Assembly: GCA_023091665.1 (NCBI GenBank)
Contig: JALJCQ010000022.1
Location: 744,001 to 808,000, forward strand
Length of the DNA: 64,000 nucleotides
Direction: 5' to 3'
Source of the DNA: Pythium myriotylum
Lineage: Eukaryota > Oomycota > Peronosporomycetes > Pythiales > Pythiaceae
Part shown: positions 56,026-64,000 of the stretch, piece by piece
Layout: every line of letters begins with the position of its first letter
Position numbering within the stretch: the stretch's first letter is position 1
Notes under the pieces: model-generated
The model's input: only the letters and a program-made list of their open reading frames with translations
What the model was told of the DNA's origin: nothing
Databases searched by the model: none
Program-made: the position numbers and the translations under genes

Positions 56026-59000
56026 AGATCTGGATCAGTCGAAGTTTGCAAGAGAAGTCTACGTCCATGAGGGGGTAGAGATGTCAGTTGAGAGCATGAA
56101 AGAGCAGCTTGCGTTGCTACCTGAGTTTGACGAGGCCCCGCTGGTGGAAGTCGACATGAGTGAAGCTGACATCGGCGACGAGGAGACGACGGCCGAGGAG
56201 ATTGAGATGATCAGAGAAACGTTGGAAGCAAGGTCCGCTAGCTTTATTAGCTCCGGGAACGCTCTACCGCCGCCAGCGAAAGGAGTCGTGTGTGACGTGG
56301 ACGTCGGGGACGCGAAGCCGATCGCTCAAGCCGCGAGACGAGTGCCGCCGCACCTGCTGGGAAGATTGTATGAGTTACTGCGCGGCCTTCTCCGACAAGG
56401 TTTGATAAGATATTCGAACTCACCATGGGCATCACCGATCGTCATTGTGCTGAAGAAGAACGGGAAAGACATCCGCCTTTGCATCGACTATCGTCTGGTG
56501 AATCGACTAACGAAGCTGATGGTGTACGCGTTGCCACTGATAGATGATCTGCTCGACAATTTTGAAGGGATCATGTGGTTTTGCTCCTTGGATAATGCGA
56601 GCGGATTCTGGGCTGTACCTTTAACGGTCCGCGCGCGACTTGTGACTGCATTTATATGCCCGCTCGGACACTTCGAATGGACGAGGATGCCTCAAGGGTT
56701 GAAGAATGCCCCACAGATCTACCAGCGCATGATTGATAACGCGCTGTGGAGCATGGTGAGACGACTCAGCAACCGTGATGTGAGATTCAAGGCTGTCGGG
56801 TGGACGGAGGACGAGTTAGATGACATGGAGGCCCAACGAGAGAAGGAGCGCATCGACATTGACGTACCGCTGAAGCGAGACGTATTTCATCGAGGTGAGC
56901 CACAGGAGTCGGATGTACTGCCGGTGATCAAGCGCCGATCATACATTGATGATATCACCTTTGGGGCAACGACGTGGTCGGAGATGAACGTGATGCTGCA
57001 GTGTCTGCTCGATGCATTTCAATACTGGGGAGTGACTGTGAGTTTGCGGAAGAGTTCGTTTGGAAAAAAGTCAGTTGAGTTCCTCAGTCACGTGATCTCG
57101 CGAGAAGGGTTGATGAGCGCCCCAAGAAACCTCGAGTCGATCAGGCAGATGCCGTTTCCGTCGACGCAGAAAGGGTTGCAGCGATTCATCGGCAGCCTGA
57201 TTTATTACCACAAGTTTATCAGCAACTTTGCGACTTATGCGGCAGTCCTGTATGAGGTCACTGACCTGAGACTGAGAGATGGGAGCCAACTTGATCATGC
57301 AAAGAGAGCCTTCGAAGAACTGAAGATGAAGCTATGCGACGCGCCTCTTCTGCGCCATGTTGAACGCGGACGAGAGCTTGTTATAGTGCTGTACACGAAC
57401 AAGTGGGCTTTCGGAGCATCAGTTTGCCAAGAGCACGACGGGATTCTACATCCAGTTCGATTTGTGAGTAAAGTTGTCAAGGATGCAGAGACTCGGTATA
57501 CGCCTGCAGAACAAGAAGTGTTAGCTCTGCTGAAGACGCTCCACGTCGCGAGTCACTACCTGCTCGGCCAACCGATTGTAGTGTACGCGAGATACTCTAC
57601 CATGAAGTGGGTCTTCACGTCGAAGAGTCTGACCGGTCGTACCATCCAGTGGGCCGCCATGTTGTCGCCATGGAGCTTGACAATTATTCAAAGCGATGAG
57701 ACTCCCGCCGGTTTGATGGCAGTGTTGGCAGCATCGATAACACCTCCAGAACAAATGGATGCAATACTCGAAGACATCGCGCCGATGAAGACAATTAAAG
57801 ATATACCAGTCATTCGACCCTTCCCTGATCTACGAAGAAATGCAGACGGATACGTGCTCACGTTCGATGGGGCAGTCAAGTTGAAGGGTGCCCGGTCTGG
57901 CACGTTTGGTATGATCCTATGGAAACTGCCTGAGTGGAAGGTGGTTGCCGCGGAATATGATGTGAAGGAAGGGCTTACCGTGAACGACAGTGAATATCAC
58001 GGCCTGCTCGGCGCATTCGAACTGGCAACGACGCGGGGTATCAAGGAGGTGCTCGTGTGTGGCGACTCCCGCCTGGTAATCGGGCAGGTAAACGGTGACC
58101 TTCGGTGCAATCAAGCGTCGCTACAAGTCTGGCCGAATCGGGCGAAAGAGCAGCTCACCTTGTTCGACAGTGTGAGTTTCATTCACATCGCGCGTAAGTA
58201 CAACCAGGCGGCAGACTTCCTCACCAGGGAGGCCATGCGATCCCAGTCGAGAGGCTCGGTCACTGATGATGCGCGCTTGCACGACTTGGAGCTTTTGAAC
58301 ACTCTCCCGGAGTTGTTGTACCGCGTGGATGATGAACACGTGTACGAAGGAAAGCTGGAGGCGGAACCGGGGGCCACTATAATGGTAAGGCGAGTTGACC
58401 AGTCTGGCCACAAGGCTGAGCCAAATTCAGGTCAACTGATCAGTCTGGATTCGACTACCACCCGTGCAGAGTCAAGCGAACAGTCTGGTGAAGAATCGCA
58501 GTCAGCGTTGGAAGAGAAGAGCGAATTCGCGCCAGTCAAAGTGGCGAGCGGGCGCCAGGTGGCGGGATTGTATGACGGTCCAATCTACGAAGTGTTTGTT
58601 GTCGACACGAGAAAGCGGACGAGGTCGAAGAAGGAGAGCCACACGAAGAAGCAAAAAGAAGGGTCGAACGCAGCTGACATTGGGACATTCGAGGATGATG
58701 GATCGAAGCCGGTCAGAGAATGGACACCATTGCATGTGAGTGGAGAGATGCTAAATCAAGCTCAGGTGGAGAGGTTCCGACGAGTGGCGGCAGCGCAACG
58801 CCGAGATGAATGGTGCAAGCAGGTAATCGCGTATCTCGAGGGCAATGAGGAGGAGTTCTCTTCGTCGACCGCGCTCAAGCGGGTAGCGCGGATCGCTGTC
58901 CTATATGTGCTCGATTCAGATGGGGTGTTGTACTACTCCCCCCAAGGAGGGAAATCGGAAGCTTTGAAGATGCGACTGGTAGTGCCGGACACTCTGCAGA

Positions 59001-60433
59001 AAGATTTATTATGCGCCTATCATGAAAAACTCGGGGCTGGTGCACACCAAGGTGTGGGGCGTGTGTTCGAGCGAATGCGCCGTCTATACTACTGGAGAGG
59101 CATGTATGCGGATGTAGAATGGTATGTTGCCTCGTGTGAAGACTGCGCCACTGCGAAGGGCAAGCCCCGATACAAAGGTCGGTCCAGTGGCAATATTGTC
59201 GCGACCAGGCCATTTCAGGTGCTCGCTATGGATTTCGCGATTCCCCTCCCCAAGACGTACAACGGAAATGAAGCCATGCTCTGTTGCATCTGCCTCTTCT
59301 CAGGTTTTGTAATTCTCATTCCGATGGCCGACACGACAGCGCAATCCGTCGCAGAGGCGTATTTGAGTGGGGTATTCAAGCGATTTGGGGCCCAAGAAAT
59401 GATTCGACACGACCGCGACCCACGCTTCATGAGTTCTGTATTCAAGCGATTCAACCGCATGATGAATCAGAAGCAGCGCCCGACACTAGCTTATCGACCG
59501 CAAGCGAATGGAAAACAGGAACGTTCTGTGCAGACTGTGGTAAGGGCGATCAAGTGCTATATTGCTGATGCGGAGCAGAAGAACTGGGATGAATATGTTC
59601 AGCAGCTTGAGTTGGCCCTCAACACGTCAGTGAGTCTACAGCACAAGCAGACTAGTTTTTATCTGGTGCATGGCTGGGATGCACGAACGCAACTAGAAGC
59701 AGCGATTCCCCCCAAGGATGGCACGCTCAAGGAACGAAACGCACTTGAATGGCGGCAGAAAATTGCAAAGCAGCATGAACAAGCCCAGGCGCACGCCGAA
59801 TTTATTCAGCAGAAATTAATGGAAGAACGTGCGAGGAAGAACAACGAGCAGGCCGACGAGAATCTGCAGTCGACGGTGAGAACGGAGTATCAGCCAGGTG
59901 AGCTTGTGTGGCTGTATCACGTTTTGGTCAAGGAAGGACTCGTGAGGAAGCTATCGCACCTGTGGCATGGTCCATATCAGATAGAAGAGCGTGTCAGTGA
60001 GTCGGTGTACAAGCTAAAGTTCGATCGGAGCGAGAATCAAGTCATGCCGATGATCCATATCTCCCGGCTCAAGCCATTCGTCTCAAGGATGCGGAGGCCA
60101 CGTGAAAAGATTGAGAGCATTCAAGACCTCGAGTTGGACGAAGCTCTATTGCCTGAGGATTCGTGGTACGAAGAAGGTGTTGATGACGAATATGAGGTGG
60201 AGAAGGTGGTCGACTGCCGATATAAGAAGCGGACGAGGAACGGTAGACGAATGCGCGAGTACTTGATCAAATGGGTCGGTCACGAGGAGCCTACATGGGA
60301 GCCGGAAGAGAATCTACACTGCAACGCTCTGCTATACGAGTTCGACGCAAGACGGGCATGGGAGAACCGCAAGGAGGCCGCTCAAACTACTCATGAGGAA
60401 GAGGTCGATGAGAGTGATTCGAGTGACGAGTAG
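55961..60433 (+). CDS. pol: Pol polyprotein of giant element 3
   Basis: 1490 codons including poly-Pro at its start; no frameshift. RT (YIDD), degenerate RNase H (TNKW), second RNase H, integrase and chromodomain as in element 1. Confidence 0.92.
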   Translation: MSERLPRFACWTNPPPPPPPPEDLDQSKFAREVYVHEGVEMSVESMKEQLALLPEFDEAPLVEVDMSEADIGDEETTAEEIEMIRETLEARSASFISSGNALPPPAKGVVCDVDVGDAKPIAQAARRVPPHLLGRLYELLRGLLRQGLIRYSNSPWASPIVIVLKKNGKDIRLCIDYRLVNRLTKLMVYALPLIDDLLDNFEGIMWFCSLDNASGFWAVPLTVRARLVTAFICPLGHFEWTRMPQGLKNAPQIYQRMIDNALWSMVRRLSNRDVRFKAVGWTEDELDDMEAQREKERIDIDVPLKRDVFHRGEPQESDVLPVIKRRSYIDDITFGATTWSEMNVMLQCLLDAFQYWGVTVSLRKSSFGKKSVEFLSHVISREGLMSAPRNLESIRQMPFPSTQKGLQRFIGSLIYYHKFISNFATYAAVLYEVTDLRLRDGSQLDHAKRAFEELKMKLCDAPLLRHVERGRELVIVLYTNKWAFGASVCQEHDGILHPVRFVSKVVKDAETRYTPAEQEVLALLKTLHVASHYLLGQPIVVYARYSTMKWVFTSKSLTGRTIQWAAMLSPWSLTIIQSDETPAGLMAVLAASITPPEQMDAILEDIAPMKTIKDIPVIRPFPDLRRNADGYVLTFDGAVKLKGARSGTFGMILWKLPEWKVVAAEYDVKEGLTVNDSEYHGLLGAFELATTRGIKEVLVCGDSRLVIGQVNGDLRCNQASLQVWPNRAKEQLTLFDSVSFIHIARKYNQAADFLTREAMRSQSRGSVTDDARLHDLELLNTLPELLYRVDDEHVYEGKLEAEPGATIMVRRVDQSGHKAEPNSGQLISLDSTTTRAESSEQSGEESQSALEEKSEFAPVKVASGRQVAGLYDGPIYEVFVVDTRKRTRSKKESHTKKQKEGSNAADIGTFEDDGSKPVREWTPLHVSGEMLNQAQVERFRRVAAAQRRDEWCKQVIAYLEGNEEEFSSSTALKRVARIAVLYVLDSDGVLYYSPQGGKSEALKMRLVVPDTLQKDLLCAYHEKLGAGAHQGVGRVFERMRRLYYWRGMYADVEWYVASCEDCATAKGKPRYKGRSSGNIVATRPFQVLAMDFAIPLPKTYNGNEAMLCCICLFSGFVILIPMADTTAQSVAEAYLSGVFKRFGAQEMIRHDRDPRFMSSVFKRFNRMMNQKQRPTLAYRPQANGKQERSVQTVVRAIKCYIADAEQKNWDEYVQQLELALNTSVSLQHKQTSFYLVHGWDARTQLEAAIPPKDGTLKERNALEWRQKIAKQHEQAQAHAEFIQQKLMEERARKNNEQADENLQSTVRTEYQPGELVWLYHVLVKEGLVRKLSHLWHGPYQIEERVSESVYKLKFDRSENQVMPMIHISRLKPFVSRMRRPREKIESIQDLELDEALLPEDSWYEEGVDDEYEVEKVVDCRYKKRTRNGRRMREYLIKWVGHEEPTWEPEENLHCNALLYEFDARRAWENRKEAAQTTHEEEVDESDSSDE
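55999..56022 (+). other. Poly-C slippage tract at pro/pol junction (24 C)
   Basis: Same length as in element 2; pol in +1. Confidence 0.7.
58392..58489 (+). repeat. 17-bp motif cluster in pol linker (element 3)
   Basis: Three copies, two frames, as in element 1. Confidence 0.8.
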
Positions 60434-60446
60434 AGAGTGACCTGGC

Positions 60447-60505
60447 GAAGTGACCAGTCTGGTGTGAGAAGGTGCTCGGCGAAGGGACCAAGTGAACAGT
60501 CTGGC
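60447..60505 (+). repeat. 17-bp motif pair after pol (element 3)
   Basis: 42-bp pair in the noncoding stretch 60434-60827. Confidence 0.85.
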
Positions 60506-60827
60506 CGGAGCGAGGTCACAAGAATGAGGGGACGAGACTGAAGGTGCGCGGCGAGGTGATGCGGAGCGCCGCGACTGAAGGAGAGACGCTGAGGAAGGAA
60601 AGATGATGAGGAGAAGGAGAAGAAGAAAGAGCTGAATCGAAGTACAGCTCTATAGTGACCTGACGCGGATCGAGTACGTGGTAAGGTCAAGTTCTGGGGT
60701 TGAAAGGTGGATCAAACCCACTGTACAGCCCTGCGATGGAATCCGGCGCCGGGGGCCCAAGTTGGCTGCGGAATGCTGAGGTGCGGACCCGAGTTGGTTG
60801 CACAAGAAATCGCGAAGTTGACATGTG

Positions 60828-61289
60828 ATGAACAAGTTTCAAGGAGCTACGTTTTGTGGTGAGCGCATTCTGCCATGGGTATGCGGTGGATGCATCAAGA
60901 ATGAATATTGTATTGTTGACATGGAAGCTACAAGCCTTAGGCGGTGCCAGTGCACTGGGTTGACCGAAAGGGGCTACGTCTTGACACGGAGACTGTCCGG
61001 CGAGACGACAATTGAGGCGATGTGGTGGGCGAGGTGGCGAGTGAAGCGCATGTTTGGAATCTGGCTGTCTGATCAACTACCGGACGAAGAACAGAAGCGA
61101 GCGCACGCACGTGTCAGCGAAAGTGGTGATCTGCTGTTGAGCCTGATCAGCGAAGCAGTATGGGAAGCGCGGACGTTGACCACCCCTGTCGTAGAAGCCT
61201 TAGAAAGAAACGAGAGAGTTAGGAGGACTCGGAGCGGATCGAACCCGCCGAGAGAAACAAGCGAGTTGAGACGGTTTGACGCGGACTGA
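60828..61289 (+). CDS. Small Cys-containing ORF (element 3)
   Basis: 153 residues with one Val to Ala change relative to the other copies. Unrecognised. Confidence 0.3.
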   Translation: MNKFQGATFCGERILPWVCGGCIKNEYCIVDMEATSLRRCQCTGLTERGYVLTRRLSGETTIEAMWWARWRVKRMFGIWLSDQLPDEEQKRAHARVSESGDLLLSLISEAVWEARTLTTPVVEALERNERVRRTRSGSNPPRETSELRRFDAD

Positions 61290-62459
61290 ATCCGCCAAGA
61301 AGCCGCGGCGTTGTCGAACTGAAGGGCTCATTCGAGTGGATCAGTCTTGATGCGCCGGTTGAGAGGGATGAGGTGATGCAGCGGAGAGAGGAGAGAGGAA
61401 GCGTCTGTGCATGTGCGAAGAAAATGGTGAAAATGAGGTGACTGATGACAAGCGAGATGTGATCGACGAGGAGGCCCGTGCGCCAGAGAGGAACGAAGCG
61501 GTATGGATGTCAGAGAGGAAGAGCGCACCTTTGTAGTGTGGCGCGGCCTGCGTTGATGATGTGAAGATGACTGGGGACGACTCGAACTCGTAGGGCGAAG
61601 CGCGGTGACGAATGGCGCCGGAGGCAAGAGACCTGTTTGGTTGATGAGTGGTGCGACTTGGCTTTAAATACTGGACCCAAGGGAAGCGAAGTGATCAGTC
61701 TGGCCAGGCTTGTTAGGGATCGGTCTGGTCGGTTTCGGTGAAGTGATCAGTCTGGTCACCATGAGGGGAAGGATCAGTCGAAATCGGTGTCTATGACGGT
61801 GAACGCAAGTGAAGGAGCAGAAACGGTGTGTGAACATGGCTATTCGTCTTATCCGAATGATGGCAGCGCCTATGAGTACGTGTCCGCTGTGGTCGACAAC
61901 GGCTTGACAGAGCGCGGGCGGCGCTGGCATGGAGGGTGAGAAAAAAGCGTTAGCAGCCGTCAACAAATCGATGTTCTTCGCCGACGATAATTACCTTGGA
62001 CGACGTTAAGGGACTGTGTGAACTTGGAGCAGCAAGCGGGAGTGATCATGGAAGGAGATGGCAGCGCGGGTGGAGGCCGAGAACGAGCGGCGGGCTTGGC
62101 GCACCAAGGCGCGTCGAGAAACTTCAGGCTCGATCAAGAAATGGGAGAGGCCGGCCTTCTAACCATCCCAGCCAGAGGACCAAGTACGCACTGAAGGGTT
62201 TACGCGAACCTAACGGCCCCAGGTGAAGTGATCAGTCTGGCGGACGAGGTGGAGGTCCCTGAAACGGAAGTGAACAGTCTGGTTGGTGAGGATCCAGCCC
62301 CGACGTCTAAGAACGTATAAGAACGTGTAAGAAGGGGAGAGCTCGATTGAAGCGTCAAGAAACTTCCACTGCGAACGAGGAAATCAAGTGAGTTGAACAG
62401 TCTGGCGGAGACACCCTATCGAGGCCGGCGCGAAGTGATCAGGTCTGGCGGACGGAACA
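61290..62459 (+). other. Noncoding spacer before helicase (element 3)
   Basis: No gene seen; motif pairs at 61688/61740 (52 bp), 62225/62267 (42 bp) and 62390/62432 (42 bp). Confidence 0.5.
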
Positions 62460-64000
62460 ATGGCAGCTGGCATGAAGCGCAAGCGTGGGACTGACAAGGG
62501 CCAGGTAGAGGGCTCAGACGAAGGGCGGCAAGACACAATCGAGACGCCGCCTGGAATTGAAGGAGAAGCTACACGGCAAGGTACGCATCAAGAAACGCCA
62601 CCGCCCTCGACTTCCGCTCGACACACGGCTCAAGATGAAGGAGATACTTCTGTCAACTCGTCAAGAAAGCTCGCTCGTGCCGGAAGCCAAGCTGAAGCCC
62701 CTGCTCGTTCGGCCTCGAAGAAGAGTGCTGGCTCACACTGGCCGGAAGGGCAGCTCAAGACGTTACGCGTCCTGTACGAGCTGAAGGACCGCAACAAGTG
62801 GACGTGGAACCGGTTCGCTGAGGAATTCAACAAGATCAACGAAGTTACCGGACACCCATTGCGTGATGCTGATGCCTGCCGAGCGCGCTGCCAAAGAGAT
62901 CCAGAGTTGAGGAAGAGTACAGAGCCCAAGCTCGCCAAGTGGACGCCTGAGCAAGAAGCGTTTCTGACTGCGGAGAAGAAGGCGAAGACCTCGAACCGAG
63001 ACATATATGCGAAGTATCTTGATAAGGTTCAGGCTCACGGGTGGGCATCTCGAGAATACAAGACGGTGATGACCAAGCTTTCCAGCATCTCAGAGCGAGA
63101 TTCGAGTCGCAAGAGCAACCGTTCAAGCGACCAGGGGACGGCCACGGACCGACAAACGCTGACTATGGCGCGCCGAGTATGGCATCCCGACGAAGACGCC
63201 GTATTGATGAAGGCTCTACACGCGCATAAGGACGAGGGCGCAGCTATATGTCACGAAGCGATACAGAGCGAGTTCCTGGCCCTCGGAGAACGAGATGGAG
63301 TACCCATTGGTGACCGCACCATTGTGGCCATCAATAAACGACTGAACACCTTACGTGATGGGAAGCCCGAAGCGACGAAGCTGCCCAGGCGGTGGACGGA
63401 CAAGGACGATCAACAGACCCGTCAAGCTATGAAGCAAGAGAAGCGGAAGCGCGGACAAGCAATTAAAGAACTCTCGGCAGCGTTGGAAGTCTCCGAGTTT
63501 GCTGTGCGTCGTCGTTGGAAAGAGCTGAAAGTTATCGATAAGGAAGTCGGTGGTTCGACGGAAGAGAAGGAAGCCAGTCCAGGCCAAGGAATTCTCATCG
63601 AGCCGTTTGTGTGTGAGGCCAACCAAGGTGGTGCCACTCGGCCAGGGAAGACCGTTGTCCACTCGGGATGCACGATGCCAAGCGCCGTATTGGCTGAGAC
63701 GCTGCTGGCCCTGCGATCTGACAATGCGGAGGTCGAGAGCGTCGCCGAGAGTGGAGATGAGATCTTGTTCGAGGGCGTGAATGAAGAGTCAGATGATGAC
63801 GCACCAACGAATGACCCAGTCAGACCTGATGAAGAAGACGTCGACCTTGCCGTGGCACAGGCTCTTGGCGAGGTGACGGCCATCGTGGAATATTGCAGCC
63901 AGCAAGCTAGTGAAGAGTCGAAGCAGGACACGGACCAGGGGATGAGCGGCCAAGCAGAGAATCTGCCGACGACCTTAGAGCAAGGAGACGGTGTCAGAGC
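62460..64000 (+). CDS. Myb-array helicase protein, N-terminal part (element 3, cut by window)
   Basis: Open from the ATG at 62460 to the window edge (513 codons). It covers the Myb/SANT-like array and the start of the acidic linker; the helicase core is outside. A few substitutions relative to copy 2 (for example Glu to Gln and Leu to Phe near 63264-63273). Confidence 0.8.
   Translation, partial: MAAGMKRKRGTDKGQVEGSDEGRQDTIETPPGIEGEATRQGTHQETPPPSTSARHTAQDEGDTSVNSSRKLARAGSQAEAPARSASKKSAGSHWPEGQLKTLRVLYELKDRNKWTWNRFAEEFNKINEVTGHPLRDADACRARCQRDPELRKSTEPKLAKWTPEQEAFLTAEKKAKTSNRDIYAKYLDKVQAHGWASREYKTVMTKLSSISERDSSRKSNRSSDQGTATDRQTLTMARRVWHPDEDAVLMKALHAHKDEGAAICHEAIQSEFLALGERDGVPIGDRTIVAINKRLNTLRDGKPEATKLPRRWTDKDDQQTRQAMKQEKRKRGQAIKELSAALEVSEFAVRRRWKELKVIDKEVGGSTEEKEASPGQGILIEPFVCEANQGGATRPGKTVVHSGCTMPSAVLAETLLALRSDNAEVESVAESGDEILFEGVNEESDDDAPTNDPVRPDEEDVDLAVAQALGEVTAIVEYCSQQASEESKQDTDQGMSGQAENLPTTLEQGDGVR

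Larger units (their letters stand above)
49668..64000 (+). repeat. Tandem array unit 3 (partial, right edge)
   Basis: Same order as units 1 and 2 up to the middle of the helicase gene. Confidence 0.92.
51971..64000 (+). mobile_element. Giant Ty3/gypsy element 3 (partial, runs off window)
   Basis: 5' LTR, gag, pro, intact pol and the first 513 codons of the helicase gene are present; the 3' LTR lies beyond the window. Confidence 0.92.

Noticed and set aside
1..64000. tRNA, rRNA or other structural RNA genes
   Set aside because: No tRNA-like or rRNA-like sequence was noticed on either strand while reading; a dedicated scan was not possible.

Overview
This window is repeat-rich nuclear DNA of an oomycete, most likely a Phytophthora species. 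The clearest evidence is three copies of a Crinkler (CRN) effector gene with an LFLAK-type N-terminal domain and an HVLVVVP junction motif. Everything else is mobile-element or virus-derived. No tRNA, rRNA or ordinary housekeeping gene is visible.

The window is a direct tandem array of one composite unit of about 21.43 kb. Units start at 651 (short, 6,147 bp), 6798 (21,429 bp), 28227 (21,441 bp) and 49668 (runs off the right end). In order, each full unit holds: (a) two AT-rich minus-strand genes of DNA-virus type, a duplicated ExoX-C-like protein and a triple CxC..H..H zinc finger; (b) a gag plus truncated protease relic of one Ty3/gypsy element; (c) a complete giant Ty3/gypsy LTR element of about 16.08 kb; (d) a second AT-rich block with a 5'-truncated adenain/Ulp1-like protease, an unrecognised 130-aa gene and a truncated minus-strand gene; (e) a CRN gene. 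In the first unit the giant element is reduced to a solo LTR (2954-3745). The left edge (1-651) is an inverted copy of 1309-1959 and forms a head-to-head palindrome with a 657-bp spacer.

The giant element has LTRs of 792-796 bp with TG..CA ends, a gag with two CCHC knuckles, a retropepsin, and a pol with RT, a degenerate gypsy RNase H, a second intact RNase H, an integrase and a chromodomain. Between pol and the 3' LTR it also carries a 1579-residue protein with an array of Myb/SANT-like domains followed by an SF1 (UPF1-like) helicase. gag to pro appears to use a -1 frameshift at GTTAAAC. pro and pol overlap at a poly-C tract of 13 or 24 bases. A 17-bp motif (GAAGTGATCAGTCTGGC or its GAAC form) recurs about 29 times per element, always on the same strand, in LTRs, noncoding DNA and coding linkers. 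Its recurring spacings are exactly 42 bp or 52 bp.

The array grew by duplication of whole units, because the two LTRs of one element differ more than equivalent positions do between units. Individual copies have since broken: helicase frameshift in element 1, pol frameshift in element 2. The CRN copies are mosaics in their N-terminal half, which suggests gene conversion from CRN genes outside the window.
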